Both the position numbers and the translations under genes were made by a program. The notes beneath the pieces were generated by a model. The model ran no database searches. It was not told the origin of the DNA and was given only the letters and a program-made list of their open reading frames with translations. From JBBRHQ01 sp963738305 (GTDB lineage Bacteria; Actinomycetota; Thermoleophilia; Solirubrobacterales; 70-9): a stretch of 64,000 nucleotides of DNA. Below, in pieces: positions 51,193-59,947 of this stretch (position 1 is its first letter; every line of letters starts with the position of its first letter). The DNA lies in NCBI GenBank assembly GCA_963738305.1, contig CAVTVU010000001.1, forward strand, positions 1,302,001 to 1,366,000, in the 5' to 3' direction.

Positions 51193-52173
51193 CTACCCGG
51201 CGAGGGCGCTCCAGAGGCGTTCCTCGGCCCCGGCGCAGGCGGCGGCGGCAGCGCCGATCTCGCTCCACAGGGCCGGCCGGGGATCCTCGGACTCGCTCGC
51301 CTCCAGGAAGCCCGCGGATAGCGCCGTCCAGCGCTCGGCGGCCTGGGCGGCGAGCGACGCCTCCTCGTACCCGGCCTCCTCGAGGAAGCGGGAGTACATC
51401 AGCCTGAAGTTTCCGCCGCCGGTGCCGCGCTTCTCGATCACCTGGTAGCCGAAGCGCGCGCACCACTGCCAGTCGGAGGCGGTCTCCGGCCAGGAGGAGA
51501 CCTCGGCGGCGAGGCGCCGTACGCGCAGGCAACCCGGCGAACTCGTTCCAGGCCGGCTCCAGCATCTCCCGTGCGGCGCGCTTGACCGCGCCGGGAACGG
51601 CCGCGAGGAGCGAGTCCCGGTCGACGTCGCCGGCGACCGTGAACAGGTGCCCCTCGAGCGGGTAGACCGGATGGCGGCTGAACCGGGCCCGGGCAAGGTT
51701 CTCCAGCCCCGCTCGCTGCAGCTCCTCGAAGCCGGTGTCGGATAGCAGCGCCCCATCGTCGTCATAGCCCGCCAGGACCACCGCGTGTCCCGGGAAGTGG
51801 GCCGAGCGCCCGTAGTAGTCGAGGTGGTAGAGGTCGGTCAGGAGCAGGGCCGGGCGGCCACCGTCGATGAGCGCCCGGGCCGCCTCCCAGCCCTCCTCGG
51901 GTTCGCTGAAGGTGCGCATCCGAAGGGCCGCGCCCGTCAGCTCGCGAAAGCTCTCCTCGAGGCGAGCGGTCCGCCCGTTGAACCAGCGGGTCGGCGAGGT
52001 GTCGGGGAGGGCAGGTAGTAGAAGCAGGCGCCGGCTCCGAGGCCGAAGGCCATCTCCTCGCTCAGCTCGACCCCGGCGAAGCCCAGCAGGTTCCGCAGCG
52101 CCGTCGAGCCGCAGTGGTTTCCGGGAAGGTGCTTGAAGCCGGGGACGAGGGTCGGCTCGGTCGTCGAGGGCAT
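51193..52173 (-). CDS. BtrH N-terminal domain (DUF4872-like) protein, frame interrupted
   Basis: ATG 52173 reads MPSTTEPTLVPGFKHLPGNH with CGSTALRNLLGFAGVELSEE and MAFGLGAGACFYYLP, the BtrH N-terminal domain with its conserved Cys-His region. A second frame has FRELTGAALRMRTFSEPEEG, ALLLTDLYHLDYYGRSAHFP and GHAVVLAGYDDDGALLSDTG. A third ends FGYQVIEKRGTGGGNFRLMY. Breaks lie near 52010 and 51540. The fold resembles a papain-like acyltransferase with Cys, His and Asp; BtrH itself passes an acyl group from a carrier protein in butirosin synthesis. No carrier protein or antibiotic genes are near, so its job here is open. Confidence 0.7.
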
Positions 52174-52204
52174 CGGCTGGGATTGTGCCTATCCTGCGCC
52201 GCCG

Positions 52205-52723
52205 ATGGCGAACCTCGACTCGACCCTGCTGCGTTTGATGCGCACCCGCGGGCACGCGCCCGTCGTCGAGCGTGCCGCCCAGGCGATCGCCGCGAGCGGC
52301 GAGTACGGCGCGATCTGGGCGGGCGGCGGCCTCCTCGCCGCCGCCCTCGACCGGCCCCGCCGGCGACAGTGGCTGGCCGCCGCCGCGCTCGCCCCCGCCG
52401 CGATCGGGCTCAACTTCGGAGTCAAGCTGATAGTCCGCCGCCGCCGGCCGGTGCTCGAGGGCCTGCCGCCGCTCGGCGGCGCTCCCAGCTCGCTCTCCTT
52501 CCCCTCCGCGCACGCGACCGCCTCCTTCGCCGCCGCGACGGCCATGTCACGGATCGCGCCGCGCCGCCGCCCCGCCCTCGTGGCGGGTGCGACGACGATG
52601 GCGCTGACCCGGCCCTATCTCGGCATGCACTACCCCTCCGACGTGCTCGCCGGCGCCGCTCTCGGGACCGCCCTCGGAGCGGCCCTGCCGCTGCCGGACG
52701 GCGCCTCGCCGGATGCTCCATGA
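52205..52723 (+). CDS. PAP2 family phosphatase
   Basis: A 172-residue membrane protein with the three phosphatase motifs: KLIVRRRRP (KxxxxxxRP, about 79-87), APSSLSFPSAHATASFAAAT (PSAH near 106) and TRPYLGMHYPSDVLAGAALG (RxxxxxHxxxD near 140). It dephosphorylates lipid or isoprenyl phosphates at the membrane. Its TGA overlaps the ychF ATG (ATGA). It diverges from the BtrH-like gene with 31 bases between starts. Confidence 0.88.
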   Translation: MANLDSTLLRLMRTRGHAPVVERAAQAIAASGEYGAIWAGGGLLAAALDRPRRRQWLAAAALAPAAIGLNFGVKLIVRRRRPVLEGLPPLGGAPSSLSFPSAHATASFAAATAMSRIAPRRRPALVAGATTMALTRPYLGMHYPSDVLAGAALGTALGAALPLPDGASPDAP

Positions 52724-53793
52724 GGATCGCCATCGTCGGCCTGCCGAACGCCGGCAAGTCGACCCTGTTCAACGCGCTCAGCGATGGCGGGGCCCAGACG
52801 GGCGATTACCCCTTCACGACGATCGAGCCCAACGTCGCGATCGCCGCGGTTCCCGACGAGCGCCTGGCCCGGGTCGCCGCGACGGTCGGCAGCTCCCCGC
52901 TGGTCCCGGCGACGATCTCCTTTCATGACATCGCCGGCCTGGTCAGGGGAGCCTCGGAGGGCGAGGGGCTCGGCAACCGGTTCCTCGCCTCGATCCGCGA
53001 GACGGACGCGATCTGCCACGTCGTCCGCTGCCATGCCGAGAGCGGAGTGCCCCATCCCGACGGCAGCGTCGACCCGATGCGCGACGTGGAGACGATCGAG
53101 ACAGAGCTGCTGCTCGCCGACTACGAGCAGGCCGAGCGCAGGCTCGAGCGGGTGGCCAAGCAGGCCCGCGCCGGCGACGCGGAGGCGGTCGCCGAGCAGG
53201 GCTGGCTGGAGTCGGTCCGCGAAGCGCTCGGGGCCGGGCGCCCGGCGCGGAGCGTGCCGGTTCCCGAAGCTGCGCCTCAGTCGCCACGGCAACTGGCGGC
53301 CCTGACCTCGAAGCCGATCCTCTACGTCGCCAACGTGGACGAGGGCGAGGTCGCTCTTCCCGCCGGCCTGGCCGCCCACGCGAAGGCCGCCGGAGCGGCG
53401 GCGGTCGCGGTCAGCGCCCGGATCGAGGCCGAGCTGGCCGAGCTCGATCCCGTGGAGGCGGCGGAGATGCGGCACTCCTACGGCGTCGAGGGCACCGGCT
53501 TGGAGCGACTCGTCGGGGCCGCCTACGGGCTCCTCGACCTGATCACCTTCTTCACCGCCGGCCCGGGGGCGGAGGCGTGCGCGCGGCCGCTCGAGCGCGG
53601 CGGCACCGCCTGGGATGCGGCGGGGAAGGTCCACACCGAGATCCGGGACGCCTTCGTCAAGGCGGAGGTGATCGCCTGGGAGGACCTGGTGGGCTGCGGT
53701 GGCTATGTGCCCGCCCGGGACCGCGGACTGCTGCGGATCGAAGGGCGCGACTACCCCGTCGCGGACGGCGATGTGATCACGATCAAGACCTAG
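52720..53793 (+). CDS. ychF: Obg-family ribosome-binding ATPase YchF
   Basis: A 357-residue P-loop protein: IAIVGLPNAGKSTLFNALSD (G1), GDYPFTTIEPNVAIAAVPDE, ISFHDIAGLVRGASEGEGLG (G3), NRFLASIRETDAICHVVRCH, ILYVANVDEGEV (NxxE in place of NKxD, as usual for YchF's ATP preference), and a C-terminal TGS domain with TFFTAGPGAEACARPLERGG, KVHTEIRDAFVKAEVIAWED and DRGLLRIEGRDYPVADGDV. Length matches the family. It regulates translation and stress at the ribosome. The longer upstream frame is a shadow of the PAP2 gene. Confidence 0.94.
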   Translation: MRIAIVGLPNAGKSTLFNALSDGGAQTGDYPFTTIEPNVAIAAVPDERLARVAATVGSSPLVPATISFHDIAGLVRGASEGEGLGNRFLASIRETDAICHVVRCHAESGVPHPDGSVDPMRDVETIETELLLADYEQAERRLERVAKQARAGDAEAVAEQGWLESVREALGAGRPARSVPVPEAAPQSPRQLAALTSKPILYVANVDEGEVALPAGLAAHAKAAGAAAVAVSARIEAELAELDPVEAAEMRHSYGVEGTGLERLVGAAYGLLDLITFFTAGPGAEACARPLERGGTAWDAAGKVHTEIRDAFVKAEVIAWEDLVGCGGYVPARDRGLLRIEGRDYPVADGDVITIKT

Positions 53794-53824
53794 TGCGGTG
53801 CGGGCGGGGCGGTAGTGTCGCCCC

Positions 53825-54814
53825 ATGGACGATGGCGCCCGCTTTCCCGGCGTCCCTGAGAAGGCCGGCCACTACGAGAGCTTCTACGTCAAGGCCTGTC
53901 GGCCCGGGGGTGGCGAAGGCATCTGGATCCGCCACACGGTCCACAAGCGGCCCGGCGCGGAGCCCAACGCTTCGGTCTGGTTCGTCCACTTCGACGCCGC
54001 CGCCGGGGGGCCGCAGGCGACGAAGGTCACGGTCCCGGCCACCCGGCTCTCGGCGCCCGCGGGATCCTGGATCCGAGTTGACGGCGCCGAGATCGGACCG
54101 GGCCGCGCGGCAGGGACGGTCGCCACGGACGCGCTGGTCGCCAGCTGGGGGCTGACCTTCACGGGGAGCGCCGAGCCCTGCAGGTACCTGCCGGCTGATT
54201 GGCTCTACGAGGCGCCGCTGCCGAAGACGAAGTTCGTCGCCCCCTTCCCCAACGCGCGCTTCAGCGGCTCGCTGGACGTCGACGGCACGGGGGTCGACCT
54301 GCGCGATTGGCCGGGGATGATCGGCCACAACTGGGGCAGCGAGCACGCCGAGCGCTGGGTCTGGCTGGAGGGGACCGGGTTCGCCGGCGAGCCCGATGCC
54401 TACTTCGACGCGGGCGCGGCGCGGGTCCGCGTCGGCCCCTGGAAGACCCGCTGGATCCCGTCGGGGATGCTGGTGCTCGACGGAACCGCCCACCGCCTCG
54501 GCGGCCTCGACCAGATTCGGTCCTGCCGGGTCAGCGAGCGGCCCACCAGCTGCGACTTCCGCCTCACCGGACGCGACGCGGTGGTGGAGGGACGCGTAGC
54601 GGCGCCCGCCAAGGACTTCGTCGGCTGGGTCTACGCCGACCCGGAGGGCCCCGAGCACAACACCGTCAACTGCTCGATCGCCGACCTCGAGCTGAGCGTC
54701 AGCCGCAAGGGACTGCCCGAGCGATCCCTGCGCCTCCCGGGCGGTGCGGCATATGAGTTCGGGATGCGCGAGACCGACCACGGCATCCCGATCCAGCCCT
54801 ATCCGGACGGTTGA
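53825..54814 (+). CDS. CrtC/AttH-like lipocalin-fold protein
   Basis: A 329-residue soluble protein: FPGVPEKAGHYESFYVKACR, GIWIRHTVHKRPGAEPNASV, WFVHFDAAAGGPQATKVTVP, FSGSLDVDGTGVDLRDWPGM, IGHNWGSEHAERWVWLEGTG and KDFVGWVYADPEGPEHNTVN. The IGHNWG motif and two barrel halves match the hydroxyneurosporene synthase (CrtC)/AttH superfamily, which includes carotenoid hydratases and proteins of unknown function. No carotenoid genes are adjacent. It follows ychF by 31 bases. Confidence 0.7.
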   Translation: MDDGARFPGVPEKAGHYESFYVKACRPGGGEGIWIRHTVHKRPGAEPNASVWFVHFDAAAGGPQATKVTVPATRLSAPAGSWIRVDGAEIGPGRAAGTVATDALVASWGLTFTGSAEPCRYLPADWLYEAPLPKTKFVAPFPNARFSGSLDVDGTGVDLRDWPGMIGHNWGSEHAERWVWLEGTGFAGEPDAYFDAGAARVRVGPWKTRWIPSGMLVLDGTAHRLGGLDQIRSCRVSERPTSCDFRLTGRDAVVEGRVAAPAKDFVGWVYADPEGPEHNTVNCSIADLELSVSRKGLPERSLRLPGGAAYEFGMRETDHGIPIQPYPDG

Positions 54815-54823
54815 GCCTCGCGG

Positions 54824-55969
54824 TCAGCGGCCGCTGACGACCTTGCGGAACGCCATCCAGCGGTCATACGCCCCGAGCGCCGACTGGAGCGCGTCGCCGC
54901 GGATCTTGCTGACCCCGCGGGTCCCGTAGAGGCGAGCCCAGACGATCCGCGGCGAGTCGCCCCGCTTCGTCACGACGATCCGCTTCAGACGGCCCTCCAG
55001 GTGGGAACCCAGCCGGGAGCTGATCTCGGGGCCGGAGAAGCGCAGCTTCCACGTGTGCAGCGGGCAGTAGTAGTCGAAGGGGTCCTTGACGCTCTTCAGG
55101 TAGGGGACGGGGTCGCCGAAGAAGACGTTCTCGACGCTCTCGGTCCGCCCGCCCGAGCAGGCCGAGAAGAAGGTCTCGGCGATAGCCCCGCGGTAGCGGA
55201 CGACCTGGTTGCGGGTGCTCGAGGCGGCCCGGTTCCCGCGCCGGGTCTCGCTGGCGATCCCGCCGTAGACCTGGCTGCTGGTGTCGTCGAAGAGGTCGAA
55301 CCCGTTCCCGTCCACCCCCGCGGTCAGGCCGTAGGAGCGGCTGGCCACCGCCTGGGTGCGCAGCGCCGCCATCGGCCACGAGGACGGCATCTCGTTCGAG
55401 ACCACGCCCTTCACGTACTGGTTGACGCTGACTGCGTTGACCACGTTCAGCGATCCGGCCCGGCTCTGGGTCGGCACGACCTCAAGGACCCCCCGGTAGG
55501 CGCCGACGCCGCCGATCCTGATCCGCCCACGTCCGGCCGCCCGCAGCTTGCCGCCGCAGCGCTCGAGCAGCTTGCCGCCGCCGGTCCGCAGGCGAACCCC
55601 GTTGCCGCGGAGATGCGCCTCGTAGTGCCGGTCCGGATCGAGGCGCCGCCCGCAGGCGCCGCGGGCGGCGGTGAAGCCGACGTCGCCGCCGTCGATCTCG
55701 AGCAGCACGCGTACAACGCGGGTCCCGGTCAGCTCGCCGACCGAGGTTCCCCGGTAATAGTGGCGGAGGATGAAACGGTGGGCCTTGCCGTGGCGCGCGT
55801 AGCCGTAGGACCCGTACTGGCTCATGCCCACTCCGTGACCGAAGCCGCGGCCGTTGACCACCCACCTCACCGCGGCCGGCGCCGCGGCGGCGAAGACCAG
55901 CGCGGCGGAGGTCGCCAGCGCCGCCAGGAGCGCGAGGGCGACGGGGGTGGACGGCCGGAATCGGGTCAT
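54824..55969 (-). CDS. SpoIID/LytB domain secreted protein
   Basis: A 381-residue protein. A signal peptide (VALALLAALATSAALVFAAA) is followed by VNGRGFGHGVGMSQYGSYGY, the catalytic motif of SpoIID-type lytic transglycosylases placed at the N-terminus, and HYYRGTSVGELTGTRVVRVL. Then GVLEVVPTQSRAGSLNVVNA, YVKGVVSNEMPSSWPMAALR with the essential Glu, TQAVASRSYGLTAGVDGNGF, and FFSACSGGRTESVENVFFGD. It cuts glycan strands of denuded peptidoglycan. The organism is not clearly a spore former; non-sporulating actinobacteria also have such genes. ATG 55969 gives a proper signal. Confidence 0.88.
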   Translation of the reverse strand: MTRFRPSTPVALALLAALATSAALVFAAAAPAAVRWVVNGRGFGHGVGMSQYGSYGYARHGKAHRFILRHYYRGTSVGELTGTRVVRVLLEIDGGDVGFTAARGACGRRLDPDRHYEAHLRGNGVRLRTGGGKLLERCGGKLRAAGRGRIRIGGVGAYRGVLEVVPTQSRAGSLNVVNAVSVNQYVKGVVSNEMPSSWPMAALRTQAVASRSYGLTAGVDGNGFDLFDDTSSQVYGGIASETRRGNRAASSTRNQVVRYRGAIAETFFSACSGGRTESVENVFFGDPVPYLKSVKDPFDYYCPLHTWKLRFSGPEISSRLGSHLEGRLKRIVVTKRGDSPRIVWARLYGTRGVSKIRGDALQSALGAYDRWMAFRKVVSGR

Positions 55970-56070
55970 CTGCTGAAGCGAACACCTTCGCCAACCGTGG
56001 GTATCGGCCTTCCGGCCGCCCTGCACCAGTCCTCTAGGCTGGATCACAGGAAAGCGAGAGAGGAGCGAGG

Positions 56071-57516
56071 ATGGCGACGGAGACGATCGAGGTGACCGAT
56101 CACCAGCTTCTGGTCGGGGGCGAGTGGCTCGAGACCGGCGAGTGGGACGAGGTCGAAAGCCCCTACGACGGGACCGTGGTGGGGCGAGTCGCCCAGGGTG
56201 ACGCCGCCTTGGTCGACCGCGCCGCGAAGGCCGCGCACGAGGCGTTCTCGGCCGGCGACTTCCCCCAGCACGAGCGCGCGGCCGTCCTCGACCGCGCCGC
56301 GGGGATCGTCGCCGAGCGTGTCGAAGAGCTGGCCCTGGCCATCGCCGCCGAGGCCGGCAAGCCGCTGAAGACCGCGACGGTCGAGGCCTCGCGCTGCGCG
56401 GAGACGCTCGCCTTCTCCTCGGTCGAGGCGCGCAAGCTGACCGGCGGCACGGTCCCGATGGATGCCTCGGCCGCGGGCGCCGGCAAGCTCGGGGTGATGA
56501 TGCGGGTCCCCTACGGGGTGGTCGGGGCCATCAGCCCCTTCAACTTCCCGCTCAACCTGGTCGCCCACAAGCTCGGCCCGGCGATCGCCGCCGGCAACGC
56601 GGTGGTCCTGAAGCCGGCCGGGCAGACCCCGATCTCGGCCCTGAGGCTGGCGGGCATCCTGCTCGAGGCCGGCCTGCCGGAGGGCTGGCTCAGCGTCGTC
56701 CCGGGGCCGGGATCGCAGGTCGGCAACGCCATCGTCGAGAGCGAGCTGACCAGGGCGATCACCTTCACAGGCTCAGCTCCGGTCGGCTGGGGGATCCGCA
56801 GCAAGGTCCCCCACAAGAAGGTAAACCTCGAGCTCGGCTCCAACGCACCGCTCATCGTCAACGCGGACGGCGACTGGGAGACGGCCGCGGACAACGCAAA
56901 GCTCCACGCCTTCTCTCACGCGGGCCAGAGCTGCATCTCGATCCAGCGCATCCTCCTGCACGAAGAGATCGCCGACTCCTTCACAGAGCGCTTCGTGGCC
57001 GACACAGAGTCTCTCGTGGTCGGCGACCCGCTCGATTCGGAGACCGACGTCGGGCCGCTGATCTCCCCCGCCGATCGCGACCGGGTCAAGGAGTGGGTCG
57101 ACGAGGCGGTGGCGAGCGGTGGCGAGGTCCTCTCTGGCGGCGAGCTGGTCGACGAGGGTCGGTGCCTGGCGCCGACCGTGATCGCCCACCCCCCGCGCGA
57201 GGCGAAGGTCTGGTGCGAGGAGATCTTCGGGCCGGTCGCGACGATCGACCGCTTCTCGGACTTCGGCGAGGCGCTGGAGATGGCCAACGACTCGAAGTTC
57301 GGCCTGCAGGCCGGAGTCTTCACCCGGGACATGGGCCGCGGCCTGGAGGCCGCGGCGGCGCTCGAGTTCGGCGGCGTCCTGATCAACGAGGTGCCGACGT
57401 TCCGCGCCGACCAGCAGCCCTATGGCGGCGTCAAGGACTCCGGCAACACACGCGAAGGCCCCGCCTACGCGGTCTACGAGCTGACCGAGGAGCGATTCGT
57501 CACCTTGCAGGGCTGA
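56071..57516 (+). CDS. Aldehyde dehydrogenase (succinate-semialdehyde/lactaldehyde type)
   Basis: A 481-residue enzyme. GVVGAISPFNFPLNLVAHKL has the Asn, VVLKPAGQTPISALRLAGIL the NAD(P) region, ITFTGSAPVGWGIRSKVPHK, VNLELGSNAPLIVNADGDWE with the general-base Glu, and HAGQSCISIQRILLHEEIAD with the nucleophile Cys. The SNAP motif in place of GGKxP is common in lactaldehyde/glyceraldehyde-3-phosphate (non-phosphorylating) relatives. GAGCGAGG precedes ATG 56071. It diverges from the SpoIID-like gene. Confidence 0.88.
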   Translation: MATETIEVTDHQLLVGGEWLETGEWDEVESPYDGTVVGRVAQGDAALVDRAAKAAHEAFSAGDFPQHERAAVLDRAAGIVAERVEELALAIAAEAGKPLKTATVEASRCAETLAFSSVEARKLTGGTVPMDASAAGAGKLGVMMRVPYGVVGAISPFNFPLNLVAHKLGPAIAAGNAVVLKPAGQTPISALRLAGILLEAGLPEGWLSVVPGPGSQVGNAIVESELTRAITFTGSAPVGWGIRSKVPHKKVNLELGSNAPLIVNADGDWETAADNAKLHAFSHAGQSCISIQRILLHEEIADSFTERFVADTESLVVGDPLDSETDVGPLISPADRDRVKEWVDEAVASGGEVLSGGELVDEGRCLAPTVIAHPPREAKVWCEEIFGPVATIDRFSDFGEALEMANDSKFGLQAGVFTRDMGRGLEAAAALEFGGVLINEVPTFRADQQPYGGVKDSGNTREGPAYAVYELTEERFVTLQG

Positions 57517-57535
57517 GGTCGACTGCGGTTCTGTA

Positions 57536-57565
57536 GGGCCCGCGCGGCCCGCATGACGCGGGCCC
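57536..57565. terminator. GC-rich hairpin after the aldehyde dehydrogenase
   Basis: GGGCCCGC at 57536-57543 pairs with GCGGGCCC at 57558-57565, with a further self-complementary loop. It lies 20 bases after the stop of the aldehyde dehydrogenase gene and before the phosphoesterase gene in the same direction. No T tract follows. Confidence 0.5.
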
Positions 57566-57624
57566 ATGCAATGTAAGGTCGCGAAAGCGGCCGCCAGTGG
57601 TACCGTGACCTGTCGGGGGGCACG

Positions 57625-59827
57625 ATGACGAGACCGGGGACAGGGAGAGCGAGGCAGCAGCTTCTGGCAGCGGTCGCCGGCACCGCGCTGGCAGTGTCCC
57701 TGGTCGCAGCCGGAATCGCCACGGCGGCCTCGGACACGCTCGGCAAGACGACGGTCCAGCAGCGGATCGTGCCCGACTCCGCAGCCGGCTTTCGCCGCCT
57801 GTCGGTGAGCTCGGGCGAGCCCTACATGATCCGCACCGAAGGCGTGGGCGCCGCCAAGAGCGGTCGCGCCTCGCGCCGCACCAAGCTCGCCTACTTCGGA
57901 CAGCTCTCCGACTTCCAGCTCGCCGACGAGGAGAGCCCGGCCCGGGTCGAGGCCCTCGACGCCGTCTCCTCGCAATTCAGCGCCGCCTTCCGGCCCTGGG
58001 AGAGCCTGGAGCCGATGATCGACGACGCGATGATCCGCCAGGTGGACTCCTTCGCGGACGCGGGGCCGGTCGCGGCCGCTCACGGCCGGCGCCCGAAGAT
58101 GGACTTCACGCTCGATACGGGTGACTCAGCCGACAGCCAGCAGCTGAACGAGACCGAGTGGGTACGCACCCTGCTCGAGGGGGGCGACCTGGACCCCAAC
58201 AGCGGCACCGACCCGGCCGGCAACGACAACCCGCTCTGCGCGGTGTCGGGAGTGCCCGGAGCGGCCGAGGCGGCGCGTTACACGGGGGTCCAGGACCCGG
58301 CCGACTATCCCAACGCCTCCCTACTACGCCCCCGATCTCGCCACCCAGACGGCGACGCGCTACGCGGACTTCCCCCAGTACACCGGTCTGATGGACCGCG
58401 CCCAGCAGAGCTTCACCGCTGCCGGCCTCGACGTCCCCAGCTACGTCACCTTCGGCAACCACGACGGCCTGGTGCAGGGCAACGTCGCCGCCAAGACGGT
58501 CTTCGAGACGGTCGGCACCGGTTGCATCAAGCCGCTCAGCGTCTTCTTCCCCAGCGGCCACACCTTCCTCGACTTCACCGTGCAGGACGTCCTCGACCTG
58601 CACAACATGGCCCCCGCCGGCGACACGATCCTCACCCCGCCGGACGAGGAGCGCCGCTTCGTCTCGAAGAGCCAGTTCAAGCAGGTCTTCGAATCCGGCT
58701 CTCAGGCCGACGGCCACGGCTTCGACTACGTCGACCCCTCTCAGGAGCAGGCCTCCGGCGGCGCCGCCGGCTATTACAGCTTCAGCCCGGTCGCCGGCCT
58801 CAGGCTGATCTCACTCGACACGGTTTCCGAGGGCGGCGAGCTCGGCACCTCCGCGGACGGCAACATCGACGATCCGCAGTTCCGCTGGCTGGAGGGTGAG
58901 CTGAAGCAGGCGACCAGGCGCGACGAGCTCGTCGTCCTGTTCAGCCACCACGCGATCGGCAGCCTCACCTCCGACGTCCCCGACGAGGACGCCCCGGCCT
59001 GCACCGTCGCGGACCCCCACGGCCATGACGTCAACCCCGGCTGCGACGTCGACCCCCGCGACTCGACCCCGCTCCACCTCGGCGACGACATGGTCACCCT
59101 CCTGCATCGCTACCCGCACGTGATCGCCTGGATCGCCGGCCACAGTCACGTAAACCGGGTCGAGCCCTACGCGGACGCCGACGGCGGCGGTTTCTGGATG
59201 GTGCGCGCCGCAGCGGAGGCGGACTGGCCCCAGCAGGCGCGGCTCCTGGAGCTGTTCGACAACCACGACGGCACGCTCTCGCTGTTCAACACGGTGATCG
59301 ACCATGCCGGCCCGGCAAGCGCGCCCGCCTCCGGCCCGGCCTCCGGCTTCGACACCGACCAGCTCGCCTCGCTGGGGCGGACGCTCGCCTACAACGATCC
59401 TGACTCCGGGGCGCGCAAGTGCACGCCCGAGCCCTGCGGCGAGGGCGCACCGGGGGACCGCAACGTCGAGCTGCTGATCCACGATCCGCGCCGCGGCTAC
59501 GCGTTCGGGCACTGCGTCAACCGCCAGGCCGGAGGCCGCGGCCCGGACCGCCTTCTCGGCACCCCGGGCAGCGACCTGCTGCTGGGCCGCGCCGGGCGCG
59601 ACCGCCTCGACGGTAAGGCCGGAAGCGACTGCCTGGACGGCGGCAAGGGGCGCGACTCGCTGAAGGGCGGCGGCGGCAGCGACCGGCTGGTCGCCGGGCC
59701 CGGCAACGACCGCGTCAAGGCGCGCGACGGCGGCAGGGACAAGGTCTTCTGCGGCGCCGGCCGCCGCGACGTGGCGATCGCCGACCCCGGCGATCGGGTC
59801 CGCGGCTGCGAAATCGTCAGGCGCTAG
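57625..59827 (+). CDS. Secreted metallophosphoesterase with RTX-like C-terminal repeats, one frame break
   Basis: A signal peptide (LLAAVAGTALAVSLVAAGIA) leads to KLAYFGQLSDFQLADEESPA with the metal Asp-x-His-like start (SDFQ), MDFTLDTGDSADSQQLNETE (GDxxD region), YVTFGNHDGLVQGNV (GNHD), VVLFSHHAIGSL and WIAGHSHVNRVEPY (GHxH). This is a large phosphoesterase of the TIGR03767 type. The frame breaks near 58319; one base restores ASYYAPDLA. Residues after about 640 form degenerate nonapeptide repeats such as GSDLLLGRAGRDRLDGKAGS and CLDGGKGRDSLKGGGGSDRL, a calcium-binding-type roll. Repaired length is about 734. It probably acts on phosphate esters outside the cell. Confidence 0.82.
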
Positions 59828-59850
59828 CGCCGCCCGCGAAACGTCAATAA

Positions 59851-59867
59851 GACACCTCATTGGTGTC
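59851..59867. terminator. Hairpin between convergent phosphoesterase and fumarase genes
   Basis: GACACC pairs with GGTGTC around TCATT, 24 bases past the phosphoesterase stop. It sits in the convergent gap before the fumC stop at 59948. Confidence 0.5.
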
Positions 59868-59947
59868 GCAGATCCGTCTCGCCGGCGGCACGCCGGCCCG
59901 TTGGTGACGCTCGTGCCGCAGGGCCTACTTGCCGGGCGGTGACGCCG

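Noticed and set aside
52114..53793. A 559-residue PAP2-YchF fusion
   Set aside because: The first part is a shadow of the PAP2 gene. YchF starts at ATG 52720 overlapping the PAP2 stop.
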